Source: Ehretia macrophylla
Lineage: Eukaryota > Streptophyta > Magnoliopsida > Boraginales > Ehretiaceae
Direction: 5' to 3'
Assembly (NCBI GenBank): GCA_037974665.1
Contig: CM075768.1
Span: forward strand, 776,501 to 840,500
Length of the DNA stretch: 64,000 nucleotides
Part shown: piece after piece, positions 1 to 11,492 of the stretch
Position numbering within the stretch: position 1 is the stretch's first letter
Layout: the number at the start of each line of letters is the position of its first letter
Made by a program: the position numbers and the translations under genes
Notes under the pieces: generated by a model
The model's database searches: none
What the model was told of the DNA's origin: nothing
Seen by the model: the letters and a program-made list of their open reading frames with translations, nothing else

Positions 1-1600
1 TCAACTGGGCATCATACTTAGAAAGCCAATCCATACCCAGAATAACATCATACCCCCGGATAGGAAATAAAATAAGGTCCGAAGGAAAATTATGCTCCTT
101 AACATGTATTAAACAATCCTTACATACTAAGCCAGTAACATACTTATCAGTGAAAGAGGTACTAATCTCAACCATATAAGGCAATCTTTCAGGTTGCAAT
201 TTAACAGGTTGCACACAAGCAGGAGTAATGAAAGAATGCGTAGCACCAGAATCAATCAACACTTTAACAAGTTGATCAAGTATAAGGAAGTTACCTTCCA
301 CAACTGCAGTCTCCTCAGGCATCTCCTCTAAGTCAACTGCATAAGCCCGAGCCTGAACCCGTTGCTGCTGTGGTACACTGCCCGTAGGCCTACCCTGGTA
401 ACCCTGAGTCGCGGCCCGACCCTCAGTCCTCGCATACTTAGGGCAATCCTTCACCCTATGCTCGCTGCTACCACAACCCAAACATGTCCCTGCCTTTACC
501 CTGCAGTCGGACTCCACATGCCCTGGGCGCTTGCAGTAATTACACTGCGATGATGTGGCACTAACACTGCCCCTAGAATAACCAGAAGCTGAAGAAGCAG
601 CTGATACAGCCTGCTGCTGAGGTCTCACCACACTAGGCCTATACTGACCCTGAGACTGGGCTGGCCTATACTGAGTCTGAACCTGATATGGCCTCTGCTG
701 AAACTGAGGCCGATAGTAACTCTGCTGACCCTGTGGCCTATAAGAACCCTGCTGGGCAGGTGGCCTGTAGACAACCTGCTGTACTGGAGGCCTATATAAA
801 ACCTGCTGGCCCTGTGGCTGATACGGCCTCTTACTAGGCTGACTGGAGACAATCTGATCCCCTTTCCTCTTCTCCAATCTAGAAGCTGCCTCAAAAGCCT
901 CAGTGAAAATATCATAACGATTCAGAGCCATCACATCCTGAATCTCGGGCCGCAACCCCAACATAAACCTGCGAGTCCTCCGCTCCTCGTCTGCCACATA
1001 CTCCGGTGCATACCGGGACAATCGAGTAAATGTGGCCTCATATTGAGCCACTGTAGCATCTCCCTGGACCAAGGCTAGAAACTCGGCCTCTCTCCGTTCC
1101 CTGCAAATCCTCGGGACATACTTTGCTCGGAAAGCCATCAGAAAGGTACCCCAAACATAAGGAATACCCTGTGCCGCCCAGCTAGTCCTTACCGTGCGCC
1201 ACCACTCCTCTGCCTCGTCATCTAACAAATACACGGCAAAAGAGACTTTCTGCTCATCAGTATAGCCAAGTGGATCATAAATCTTCTCCAACTTGCTAAT
1301 CCATACCTCCGCCTTCCTATCATCCGGCTCCCCCTGAAATCTCGGTGGGTGATATCCTAAAAAATCCTTCAGGGTACCACGCCCGTGGTTACCACCCTGA
1401 ATATTCAGAAGCTGAGCCTGCATAGCCTGATTCTGGGCAGCCTGCCCTGCTAATAACTGTGCCTGACTAGCCACTAACTCTGCAATCCGCTCCATAGCTG
1501 CTCCTAATCGGTCATCACCCCCGTCACGGCCCGGTGCCACGTTACTCGGAGTCTCATCAGTCATCTCAGACCTACCTCTGGTTCTCGGTCGACCGGCCAT
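1..1600 (-). CDS. gag: Gag-protease polyprotein, uninterrupted, 3' end outside the window
   Basis: The frame opens at an ATG at 1600-1598 (MAGRPRTRGR) and stays open for 533 codons to the window edge; I checked every codon and found no stop. Residues of about 100-200 form the retrotransposon Gag domain, with a conserved WW pair near residue 133. A Gln/Tyr/Pro-rich spacer follows. There are two perfect CX2CX4HX4C zinc knuckles (from C353 and from C373, CLGCGSSEHRVKDC). The aspartic protease has the intact active-site motif DSGATHSF with catalytic D450. The product would form the virus-like particle, bind the RNA and cleave the polyprotein. This is the only long undamaged frame in the window. 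Whether RT, RNase H and integrase follow intact cannot be seen. Confidence 0.94.
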   Translation of the reverse strand, partial: MAGRPRTRGRSEMTDETPSNVAPGRDGGDDRLGAAMERIAELVASQAQLLAGQAAQNQAMQAQLLNIQGGNHGRGTLKDFLGYHPPRFQGEPDDRKAEVWISKLEKIYDPLGYTDEQKVSFAVYLLDDEAEEWWRTVRTSWAAQGIPYVWGTFLMAFRAKYVPRICRERREAEFLALVQGDATVAQYEATFTRLSRYAPEYVADEERRTRRFMLGLRPEIQDVMALNRYDIFTEAFEAASRLEKRKGDQIVSSQPSKRPYQPQGQQVLYRPPVQQVVYRPPAQQGSYRPQGQQSYYRPQFQQRPYQVQTQYRPAQSQGQYRPSVVRPQQQAVSAASSASGYSRGSVSATSSQCNYCKRPGHVESDCRVKAGTCLGCGSSEHRVKDCPKYARTEGRAATQGYQGRPTGSVPQQQRVQARAYAVDLEEMPEETAVVEGNFLILDQLVKVLIDSGATHSFITPACVQPVKLQPERLPYMVEISTSFTDKYVTGLVCKDCLIHVKEHNFPSDLILFPIRGYDVILGMDWLSKYDAQL

Positions 1601-1851
1601 TCTACTAATCAAAGAGTTAGCACAGTTATAGCACGTAGACAGGTTATAAACAACTATTAACACATAAATAACAAACTCATATAAAACACATAAACAAATT
1701 GATCACATAATCACATAAGCACTTAAATCACATAATCACTTAATCAATTAATCATACCAATACATATTTCATTTTTCTTTCCTTTTATACATATTTCATG
1801 CTAAGACCATTACCCACATTCCGAGAATACCCCGGCTGACAACTAACATGA
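1601..1851 (-). other. Untranslated leader of the family-A gypsy
   Basis: Non-coding leader between the primer site and gag. Read on the minus strand, it has many short TTATGTGAT-type repeats (about 1640-1760). The same kind of repeat is seen in the leaders at 45060-45200 and 58640-58770. No upstream gene is evident. Confidence 0.7.
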
Positions 1852-1863
1852 GCTCTGATACCA
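1852..1863 (-). other. Primer-binding site, tRNA-iMet
   Basis: Minus-strand TGGTATCAGAGC, seven bases inside the end of the LTR. It matches the usual complement of the 3' end of plant initiator tRNA-Met. Confidence 0.9.
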
Positions 1864-2396
1864 CTTAAACTGTCACGCCCCAACTCGACCCCACCTACGA
1901 TCAGTCAGGACGCAACGGAATTTCGGTGGCATAACGATAGTAAACAGATTTCCGAGGTTCTAAACCAACCTCATAAAACATCATACATCCAGTAATTCCT
2001 CAATACAAAAAACAACATACAACACAACCATATTATACAATAAAACATCCTCGTTATACGCCTCCGTTCCAACATGACATACAATACCTCAACTTTATCA
2101 TACATTTCAAAAGTAAGTTGAGACACAACTACAATTTAACCATAGACAAAAGGAAGCCACTAAATTAACATCATTTGGTTCATCATCTTTTCAATATCTA
2201 TTACATTAAGAACCATAAGACATATAAAGTCTATTAAACTAATACACAAGACATTTAACAACATAGAATCATGGATAAGACTCGGGAACATATGACTCAT
2301 CCACGAAAGGCACATTTTCCACATTCTCCTCTTCAGGAGGCACGTACCCGTAATCTTGTGAAAGTACACCTGAAAACATGCATTAATAGAGAGTGA

Positions 2397-2412
2397 GCTT
2401 ATATACATAAGC
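2397..2412 (-). other. Conserved LTR hairpin 2 (CACTGGG type)
   Basis: Minus strand: CACTGG, then stem GCTTAT, loop GTAT, stem ATAAGC, then TCACTC. An ACAGGTGT follows downstream. The same layout recurs in the other gypsy LTRs with different but complementary stems. Confidence 0.6.
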
Positions 2413-2899
2413 CCAGTGAGGATCCGATAGATCTCGACAGTATTCACTACGCTCCTTGGATTTAGTCCTTTGAGCAAGTAAACACACAACAACATAATAA
2501 CATAAATAAAGCTATCATCACATAACTATATAACCAATCAATAAGGATACTCTATTTGGTGTAGCTCCAAACGCCATCACGATCTCAACCGTTCTTCTTA
2601 TAACTCCCCATTACTCACGCACCCGAGGTACCTCACTAGCCCCTTCCCTCCATGACACCTCCGTCATGCGAGCTGGGGGTAGCCTATGGCAGTCATGCCG
2701 TTATCAACCCGACAGCCCGACGCTGCCCGAGAGGTGGCACACACATACCAAGACTCCATATTCATCAATCATCATGCAAGCATAAATCAATCAATCAATT
2801 GGGAGATCAGCAACAAGAGTGCCCGATTCCCGCATTCAATAATAATCAATCAATAACATCAATATAACATCAATATTAAATTAAACAACAAACAACGTA

Positions 2900-2926
2900 G
2901 TTAGATGACAAGTAGGCCATCTAACC
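2900..2926 (-). other. Conserved LTR hairpin 1 (CCTACTT loop)
   Basis: Minus strand: stem GTTAGATG, loop GCCTACTTGT, stem CATCTAAC, a perfect 8-bp pairing. It lies about 1.05 kb from the LTR 3' end. Confidence 0.65.
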
Positions 2927-4302
2927 GGACATGCATAATATACATAATTAAACCCTAAATTACTCAACCACGACTCACCATTCATCACTCGAACACTACC
3001 CAACCATCTAAGGCATCGTTCAAGAAATTAAAGAATGACAACCTAAACTTCTAAAATTCATAACTTACAATCTACTAATCCAAACATTGCCAAATCAGTT
3101 CCTATCACTCACCCATTCAACCTACTACATTAGCCCTCTCGGAAATCCACCATAACACCTCTAAATCATGCCCGATAACCCTAAAATCCTAAGATGTCAT
3201 GGCTGGATTTTCCGGATTTTCACACAAACAAAGTAATCGAAAAGTCAGCATTACAACAGCGCTAACACGTAATTATCAAGTATTTAGAAATCGACGGCAA
3301 TCGATTTCGAGCAACGCAACTCAATTAAATCAACTTTGAACATTTTAATCAAAATTAAATACCCGGAAAATAAAAATTATGCTATATCCGACAGAAACTC
3401 GTAGTATTAGTATATAATGATCCCTAGCATGCAAGGAGCAATAATCTAACATCAGATTACAATTCTAACGGTTCAATCTTCATTTATACGCAAAAACACA
3501 AAAATGACATTTTGAGATCTAGAATTTTTCTCTCACCTTAGATGCGATATAAGCCTAGGAATGCGTGCTATGCGTGCCCAACAAGCAGAATCCAAGTCGG
3601 TGCGAAGTTTCACGGACAAAAACTAGGTTTTTCTTTGAAAAATTGGATTGAAAGCTTGAGTTTTCTCTTCTCTTTTTCTCTCCTCAACCTCACGGCAATG
3701 TGTGTGTGGGTGATGGTGTTTTTGTGTTGTGTGAGTGTGTGTTGAGGACATTTGCTTATAAGGTCAATTATTTAATTAAAGTCAAAGTTATTTTAATAGG
3801 TATTTTTGTGTTTTGAATGACTTTAATTGCATTTTAGTGCTCACCAAGTTAAAATTAATTATGCAACCCCCAAGATATCTCAAGTGAGTTATTTTTAGGT
3901 GACAAGAAGTTTTACATTCAAAGAATTCCACCCGAGTCGGCTTAAAACTCGATTTTCGCAAAAGTCGGTGTAAAAACCCTAATAAATTCTTAAGCCGATT
4001 TTAAAACCGTTTTCATCAAACACAGGTCTATTAAAGTCCGTGGACTAGGTCTAGAAGGGTTAAAAAGACCAGTTTCAAAATTATAGCGGACGTGTTTCGA
4101 AAACACTATTCACTGAAAATCGACGATAAAATTTTTGACTCTGTTTTTGATGAAAATTTCATGAATGCACATTTAGCACGTATTAGAAGTATTGACATCA
4201 AAATTATAACTTTCTAGGTCCTATAGCACATAAACAGATCATATGCACGCAAAACGAGGTAAAACACGTAAAACGAGATAAGCAAGAAAGTGGGGTTTCA
4301 CA

Positions 4303-4349
4303 ATGAGCCTTGTGTATATAAAAGGTTGGAGGGGAATGTTGTGACGTTA
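4303..4349 (+). pseudogene. pol: Copia reverse transcriptase fragment, upstream half of a split frame
   Basis: In frame it reads NEPCVYKRLEGNVVTL, typical of the copia RT segment just before the YVDD box. The family-B solo LTR inserted directly after it. The frame continues at 7656 when the LTR and one duplication copy are removed. Confidence 0.8.
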
Positions 4350-6534
4350 TATGACACTCGAGAACTTCACCGTACACCTTTTAACTGATGCATCCATTAT
4401 TTGCGCATTTTTACTGTGCATTACTTATTGCTTTATGTGGTTACAATTCATTGCATTTTTCGACTGCCTATTTTTTTTGAATTAATATTTTTTTTTAAAT
4501 CATATTAATTGTTTTAGGAATGAGAAAAATGTGTTTTTGAGCAATTTGTGTTAGGAGCCCTCGTTTGGAAAATGTTTTAGTGGTTCAATGAATAGTGTTA
4601 CGTAGTTTAAAACACTTGTTGAGCTAGCTAACATTAAATTGCACCTTTAGGCTCGTTTTTAAGTTAATTAGATTCATTTTTATAGACTTAACACTCACCC
4701 AACTCAACACCTCTCACATATATACTCAACACAACACCAACAACTCATAACATAACATAAAAAAGAAAAGTTGAAAATACTGTGCAAAACCCGATAGCAG
4801 CTCAGGGAAAAAAAGGGATTTTTGCTTCATCAAATCTTCAATCCAAGCCCTTGCAAGCTAGGTACAAGTAGTTTAGAGTGTCCTCTAACCTTCCCTGAGC
4901 TTCTACGCGCATTAGGTGAGGGATTTCATACTTGTTTTTGCATTTTTAAAATGTTGCTCATTTCTTGAATTTCTAGATTTGCTTGTAAATGGTTGTTGTA
5001 TGCTCAAATATGATCATATATGTTGTATACAAGTAGTAGATACCACATTTATGCTATTGTTTCGTAATTTAAACGGTTAAATTTGTTCGTTAATTGTATG
5101 GCATGAATAGTAACAAAAATTCTAGAGTTTTGAGAAAATGAACTTTATAGCTTGATTCAATGGTACAAATAGGTATTCTAGGTGCTAATGAAGGTAGTGT
5201 AAAGGCCCCATAGGGTTTAATTGCTCGTAACCTAACAAAAGCACGAAATAGGCTACTTTTAAAAGGGGGTTTCGAGGTTAATGCAAATCCGGGTTAATTC
5301 GGCCATCACATTTGGTATTCTTAAGCTATGTAGGTGCTAGATATGCTTTTCTAACTCGCGGATGAGTTTTGCTTAGGGTACTTGTAGTGTAAATGCATAA
5401 AGAGGTAAAATCAGACTTTTCGGTAATTGTGTTTAAAAGCATGATTTCAAAGTCCTAAGTGGTGTCATTAAGTGTCAATAGGAAGGTAGTATAGCTTGGT
5501 TATGTATCTTGAACTTCGTATTCCGTTTAGAAGCTAATTAGACTTGGTGAGCAAAAGGGTTTTGGGTCAAACGTAAATTCGGGTGAATTTGGTTGATATA
5601 TTTGGTGTTCTTAGGGTAAGTAGGGACTAAATGTGCTTTTCTAACTCTTAGTTGAGCTTTGGTTAAGATACTTGTAGTACAAGCACACAAAGTGGTAATT
5701 GGGGCTTTTGTGGCTAATACGGGTTAATGAATGATTTAAAGGGTTCTAAGTGTGCCATAATGTGTAACTAGAAGATTAGAATAGTTAGTTGCTGAATCTT
5801 GAGTCTTAGCCTTCGGTTTGGAGTTAAATGACTTAGGATAACAAAAGGGAACTCGGGGTTTTCATGCTTAGCCTTTGAATTAGCTTTGGTGCTTGTATAT
5901 CTTGCCTTTATATGTTATTGTATGGCATTTGTGAGCATTTCGTGAAGTTTCATGATCATCAGACATTGACCCCTTTGTGTTCGTATAGTTATTTTCATAT
6001 TTAATGCTTATAACTTGTTATAATGTTTATATTACTTGTACTTTGTTAGGATCCAATTGTAATAAACATTGTATGCTAAATGAGTAGGACTATAAGGATA
6101 GCTCATCTAGTTATATGATTATTGATTGTTGTAAATAAGAGTAATTGGAATTTATAACTTATAATCCTAACTTGATGGTATTTGATGCTTTTAATATCTT
6201 CTATATTGACTAATGATATGGTAAGGTGAACCTTGTAGTTCAGTTGTGTGTGGGATATGAACTTGTGTGAATAAGTGATTATAAGTCTAGCTTCTAATGT
6301 TGTAGGGTTGAGTCAAGTATGAGTTGAGTTGGAATTGATATAGTTAAATGCTAAACTTATATGAACACACTAGGGTTACATATTCGAGCTAATTTAAGAA
6401 AGTTGAAGTAAATTGGAGCTATTCTCTTGCGTGCTTGGCTTAATTCCAGGTGAAGAAGACTTCATTCTTATGCGCATAATAGTTTAATTACTTGTACTTA
6501 GATTATGTGCACTTATGGTCTATATATTGTGTGT

Positions 6535-6560
6535 GAGGGCAACCTACTTTGTTGTCCCTC
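6535..6560 (+). other. Conserved LTR hairpin 1 (CTACTTT loop)
   Basis: GAGGGCAAC, loop CTACTTT, GTTGTCCCTC. The stem pairs with one bulged position. It lies about 1.1 kb from the LTR end. Confidence 0.65.
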
Positions 6561-6614
6561 AATCATATGTTTATTGATTTATTCTATTGTTATCATTCTA
6601 AGTGCATTGCATCG

Positions 6615-6628
6615 TGGTTGCGCAACCA
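6615..6628 (+). other. LTR palindrome TGGTTGCGCAACCA
   Basis: Perfect 14-bp palindrome between hairpins 1 and 2. It has equivalents in the other B and C LTRs. Confidence 0.6.
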
Positions 6629-6994
6629 TTTGGGCATAGTAGTGTCGTGGAAACTGGGTGGCATCAGGCTTGCCGGTCTACCTCGGCTACCATGGTTACC
6701 TAGTCCCTCTCTCGCTTGGGATGCCGCCCAGGGAGAGTTGGGTTGTAGGATTTCGGGGTACATCCGGAGTACACCCATTTTGGAGTTATAAGGGATGCCG
6801 GCTTATCGATATCAGTGTCATTATTACATCGAGATTTCTGTTCGTGGATCGTAGTTTGTGATTGAAGAACAAAGTGAATCGTATCCTTTTTAATGTGTGG
6901 TAACTTGTTGTCTCAATTATTCTTTGGTTGTAAAATGTTTTATTTGTACTAACTGCTGCATTGCACGTCCCCGGTAGACCTTATCCCTCACTGG

Positions 6995-7008
6995 GCAATT
7001 GTGATTGC
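6995..7008 (+). other. Conserved LTR hairpin 2 (CACTGGG type)
   Basis: CACTGG, then GCAAT, loop TGTG, ATTGC, TCAT. A TTTTAGGTGG follows about 20 bases later. Confidence 0.6.
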
Positions 7009-7655
7009 TCATACCTCTCTAAACATATTTTAGGTGGTACAGTTGGAGGAGTTGCCTTGATTACTGTGTGCTATTACTTGAGATTGGAGTGATTGCCTGC
7101 TATCATGTGGAAGACCTTGTTTGTTCTACTTTATGTTCTATTTTGGAGCCTAAGGGCTTATGTATGTATTTGGGTAGTTGCAAGTATTAAAGCTAAGTGG
7201 ATGTAGTAAGTGTTATGGAATTGTGGCATGTAATAACTTATGCTTCTACTTCTAGCTACGTTGCATGCTTAGGTGTGAATGAATAGATGTATGGTTGGCT
7301 TTAATTTCTAAGAATTTTTAATTGCTAACATAGAATGGTATGATAAACGAATGAAGACAAAGATTTTAAGACTAGTGTTGCATGCTTGTATGTATTTATA
7401 TTGTCTTGTGTTGCTTAAGGCTCGGATGGCCTTAAAATTGGGTTTTTAATTAGAAATGGTGTTCTTGTTGTTTTGTGGATTTATTGAATGTTTATAGGTT
7501 TTCCAGAATGTTTATAGGTTTTTCAGAATGTCCACAGTACAAGGGAGACTCTGTCTATTTTTCCTAAAACTTTGAGACCGGGTAGGAAATTGGGTTGAGA
7601 ATAGCTTGGTTATTAGCGCCTCCGGTCTCGTGAGGGATCGGGGCGTTACACATTA

Positions 7656-8635
7656 TTGGTCTTATATGTGGATGACATTCTGCTAATTGGTAATGATGTA
7701 AGTATGTTGTCGTCCATAAAGGTTTGGCTGTCATCTCAATTCCAGATGAAGGACTAGGGAGAAGCAAGCTATGTTCTAGGCATTAAGCTTCTGCGCGATC
7801 GCAAAGCTAAGATCTTAGCTCTTTCTCAGGCTTCATACATTGAGAAGATACTAGTAAAGTTTGGAATGCAGGATTCCAAGAAAGGATTACTACCTTTCAG
7901 ACATGGGGTTCCTCTATCTCAAGATCAATGTCCGAAGACGAATAAGGAGATAGAAGCGATGAAGAAGGTCCCATACGCGTCAGCGATTGGGAGTCTCATG
8001 TACGCCATGCTTTGCACTAGGCCAGATATTTGCTTTGCTGTTGGCATACTCAACAGATATCAGTCAAACCCGGGTTTAGCTCATTGGGTAGCTGTGAAAC
8101 ATATACTCAAGTATCTAAGGAGAACGGGGGATTATAAGCTGGTTTATCGAGCGGATGATCTTGTACCAGTGGGGTACACATATTCTGATTTCTAGTCAGA
8201 CAGAGATTCTAGGAAATCCACTTCTAGATATGTCTTTACTCTGTTTGGTGGTGCTATCTCATGGAGGAGTATAAAACAATCCTGTATTGCAGACTCCACC
8301 ATAGAAGCAGAGTATGTCGCAGTGTCTGAAGCGGCAAAAGAAGCAGTGTGGCTAAAGAAATTCCTTTTGGAATTGGAAGTAGTACTAACAGTCCAGAGAT
8401 TATCATGTACTGTGATAATAGTATAGCAGTGACACAGTGTAAAGAACCAAAGAACTATAAGAAAGGGAAGCATATAGAGAGAAAGTACCACTTGATTCGA
8501 AAGATTGTCCGGATGGGCGATATAGCGGTAGATAAGATTGCTTCAGAGAATAATTTAGCAGACTCATTTGCTAAGAGTCTTACAGAAAGAGTATTTAATA
8601 CTCATATTAAGGCTATGGGTATTAAATTAGGTTAG
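7656..8635 (+). pseudogene. pol: Copia reverse transcriptase - RNase H (decayed)
   Basis: C-terminal part of a copia Pol, continuing from 4303-4349. The RT catalytic YVDD is at 7665-7676 (YVDDILLIGND). RNase H follows, with STIEAEYVAVSEAAKE and YCDNS intact. The C terminus reads KGKHIERKYHLIRKIV and NLADSFAKSLTERVF, as in Tork/Angela/SIRE-type copias. Lesions seen: TAG at 7755 (normally Leu in the KDLGEAS box), TAG at 8193 (probably CAG to TAG), and a frameshift at about 8370-8395, after which a different frame runs to a stop at 8633-8635. It cannot make an active enzyme. Confidence 0.9.
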
Positions 8636-8652
8636 TGGTAGTGGCTTATTAG

Positions 8653-8666
8653 TGCAAGTGGGAGTA
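8653..8666 (+). other. Polypurine tract of copia-1
   Basis: The purine run AAGTGGGAG lies directly before the TGTTGGGAATGG start of the LTR, as in other copia elements. Confidence 0.75.
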
Positions 8667-10360
8667 TGTTGGGAATGGTATGCCCTAAAACCGCTAAGCA
8701 CTAAGACATCTCATGTAAATGAATATATTCAGTTATGAAATCAGCGTATTCATCATAAGCATGCTATATTCTCTCTTTTATATGATATATTTGTATGCAA
8801 TAAGGTTCCTTGATACAAGTGAATAGCATAGGTGCGTGGTGATCCGCAGAGAAGGTCTATGCTATGAGGCTTAGATCAAAACTATAAGTTCATAACCAAA
8901 TAGTGAAGCTGGGCACTTCACTATCGTAAGGTTATAATGAGATGGGTCTCCTATTTGGTAGGATGACTTACCTTTAATCATTGAAGTGGTTTTCCGGACT
9001 TCTCTCATTAGTGCATTATGGTGCATTGAACGAGACTATACTAAGATGCAGTCTCAGTGACATTACTATCATTGTCAGAGAACTAAAAACATCTTAAGCT
9101 ACTAAGTGACCAATGCTCTATATCATGGGCACATGTAGATGTATCATTGGATCCTAGGTCATATGTTTTGATTCACTATGGGTGAGATCTTATAACAGGG
9201 TCAACAACTCGGTGTTTTGGACATATGGACTAGATCCATTAGGTGGCATGCATATGAGTCGTGATTCTATTCTATCTTAAGTGATAGTGAGCTACTCGCT
9301 TGGAGTTATCTATATGATCATGCAAATCTAAGCGCTTAGTAATATAGCTTGGGTTATATTGGATACTAGACTTATCAGTCGCTCCCAGCAACAAGGGTAT
9401 AATATTTGGGTGATGATTATAGGAAAGATAAAGGTCCAAGGTGTATATGTAATCAAAATAGGATGATAGTATGAATGATCTACTCTTGATTACAGTTCAA
9501 AACATAGAAGGGTATTTTGGTCATTCTGCTTAGTAGGTCAAAGATGAAACCTCCACTGGAAGTTAATTAGTTGTATTGGAGTGCAACCCTAACTCTTTAG
9601 TGGAATGAGTTAAGATTAAAATGGTCAAAATACTGCTAGTGGCTAGTAGGGGCATGTTGGTCATTTTATAGCCAAAGCAACTATGTCTTAAAGTCCTTCT
9701 CCTAGCCACTTTCCTTAATGGTTAACTGTCTATTTCCTTATTTAGCATTTGTGTGTAAATTGAGTATAGTTTCCTATTTGGGTACATGCAACTCAATTTA
9801 AAAAGTCCAGGATATCAGGACAAGAAACATTCTTAAGACAAGAATGTTTGTCCTAGCATTTAAGGTCTAGATGGCATGTGCTCTGTGTGTGGATTAGGGT
9901 TTAGGCGTATGGATAAGAGATATTAGGAGAGGATAAGTTCTTGAATTTAAAATAAGAAGATAATGTTATTATCTTCAAGATAATTTAAAAGATATTCAAG
10001 AATTGGATTCTTAATATAACTAAAACTCTCCCTCACCCTTATCTCCTTGGAATTTCGGCTATATCACATTTCCTTTAGCCATTCCACAAGTGATCAGACG
10101 TTGCAGAGACACAGACAGATACACACAGATACACAACCAAAGGAGGACAATTAGGCAGAGAGAAAATCCACTTTTTCCTAACCATTGAACAAAGAAGTGG
10201 GATTGGGGGAGAAGGCTTAGGGTTTCTGATATGTGGAGGTAGTACATGTCCCTTGGGTGATCTTTTCCGGCGGCTCCACAGTCCTCTACAAGTGTGTGTG
10301 TTGTAGATCTACGCCAACACAAAAGGTAAAATCATATACAGTAAAATTTCTAGCACTAGA
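8667..10360 (+). repeat. Copia-1 3' LTR, first segment
   Basis: Starts TGTTGGGAATGGTATGCCC, a copia LTR start also recognisable in copia-2. It is cut at 10360 by a gypsy solo LTR; both flanks read CTAGA. No coding capacity is seen. Confidence 0.8.
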
Positions 10361-10919
10361 TGCCACGCCCCAACTCGACCCCCCTTACGATAAGTCAGGA
10401 TGCAACCAAATTTCGGCAATATAACGTCTGTAATATGGACATCAGGACTCTAAACCAGTCCTTAATAACATCACACAACCAACTTCAAATTTCAACAACA
10501 ACTCCATCAACATTAAACAATGTACAACATAACCAATACCACGTATTAAACAACAATTCAACAATTCAACCATAGGTTATACGCCTCCGTTCTAACATCT
10601 TCCATAACCCAAACTATACACATGCATAATATACATAAGCTAGTCCAGCAACCTATTCATGTTTCGAAAGTAAGACGACTAAACTAGCATAATACTTTCC
10701 AATACTTTATAACATCTTATACAATACATACTCCAAAGTAAATACATTACTACTGATTCTAATATTCCAAGACAACAAAAAGTGGACATCAACAAAGACA
10801 TCATGGATAGGACTCTGGCACATAAGACTTCTCAACAAAATGCACATTCTCAGCTTCCTGAGTGACATACCCAAGATCTGGCTTAGTAACACCTGAACAA
10901 GTAAAAACAAATGAGGGTA

Positions 10920-10939
10920 AGCTTATATATAAAAAAGCT
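10920..10939 (-). other. LTR hairpin 2, weakened copy
   Basis: AGCTT and AAGCT arms around an A/T loop, flanked on the minus strand by CACTG and TTACCC. The stem is shorter than in other copies. Confidence 0.45.
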
Positions 10940-11466
10940 CAGTGATGATTCAAAAGATCTTTTGAAAACATTTACTTTACCCATCCTATGAGCAATAACA
11001 CACATTAAACATTAATAACAATACAAATTAAGCAATAAAAGTAAACAATCAGTAAGGATACGATACACTTGTTCCTTTGAAGCCGTTGGACTCTATCCAA
11101 TCCTTTCATGAACTTTAACATTTCTACCTTGTTACTCCTACTCAAGAGAACCCGGAAACCCTGATAGTACGACCCAACACCCATGGATTTCCCCGTCCAT
11201 ACGAGTGAGGGAATTGGCCATGGTGGTCGAGTTATTGCCTGGCAAGCCCGAGGCCGCCCAGGGTAACATAATACAACCCAGCCCGATAACAATTGTTATA
11301 AACATTCACATGCACAACTAATCACTCAATCATGCAATCAACACGCTCAGAGAGGACAACAAAGAAAGTCGCCCCTCGATTAAATTCAACAATCAATTAA
11401 ACAATATTTCAACAATCAATTAACAACATTTAAACAATCAACAACTATACAATTCAAAACACTTAA

Positions 11467-11492
11467 GTTAGATGACAAAGTAGTCCATCCAA
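11467..11492 (-). other. Conserved LTR hairpin 1
   Basis: Minus strand: TTGGATG, loop GACTACTTTGT, CATCTAA. Pairing is kept through one G.T wobble. Confidence 0.6.

Larger units (their letters stand above)
1..4302 (-). mobile_element. Ty3/gypsy LTR retrotransposon, family A (5' part; continues off the left edge)
   Basis: On the minus strand the order is LTR (4302 to 1871), primer-binding site, leader, then gag-protease running off the window. Gag with two CCHC knuckles followed in frame by an aspartic protease, a tRNA-Met primer site and a 2.4-kb LTR fit the gypsy superfamily. A chromovirus of the Del/Tekay type is likely by comparison with the related element at 31957-41833. The element sits inside copia RT sequence. 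The right flank ATGAG (4303-4307) should be one target duplication copy; its partner is outside the window. Confidence 0.93.
1871..4302 (-). repeat. 5' LTR of family-A gypsy (2432 bp)
   Basis: On the minus strand it starts TGTGAAACCCC and ends GGGGCGTGACA, immediately before the primer site. It contains the CACTGGG hairpin (2397-2412, stem GCTTAT/ATAAGC) and the CTACTT-loop hairpin (2900-2926). Short open frames inside it are not genes. Confidence 0.92.
4350..7650 (+). repeat. Solo LTR of gypsy family B (3301 bp)
   Basis: Starts TATGACACTCGAG (family start TGTGACGCC) and ends GGGGCGTTACA. It has no internal domain on either side and is flanked by CGTTA (4345-4349) and CATTA (7651-7655), a 5-bp duplication with one C/T change. 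It is probably left by LTR-LTR recombination. Hairpin 1 is at 6535-6560, a GGTTGCGCAACC palindrome at 6615-6628, and hairpin 2 at 6995-7008. The short open frames at 6549-6861 cross these hairpins and are not genes. Confidence 0.92.

Noticed and set aside
1852-1863. Possible tRNA-Met gene fragments at all TGGTATCAGAGC sites
   Set aside because: Only 12-13 bases match and each lies beside an LTR; they are primer-binding sites.
6549-6861. Overlapping open frames on both strands (also 61949-62336 and 61971-62174)
   Set aside because: They lie in LTR sequence across palindromes; symmetric sequence keeps both strands open.
7564-7767. Minus-strand frame across the LTR/copia junction
   Set aside because: It spans an insertion junction and opposes the recognisable RT; a shadow.
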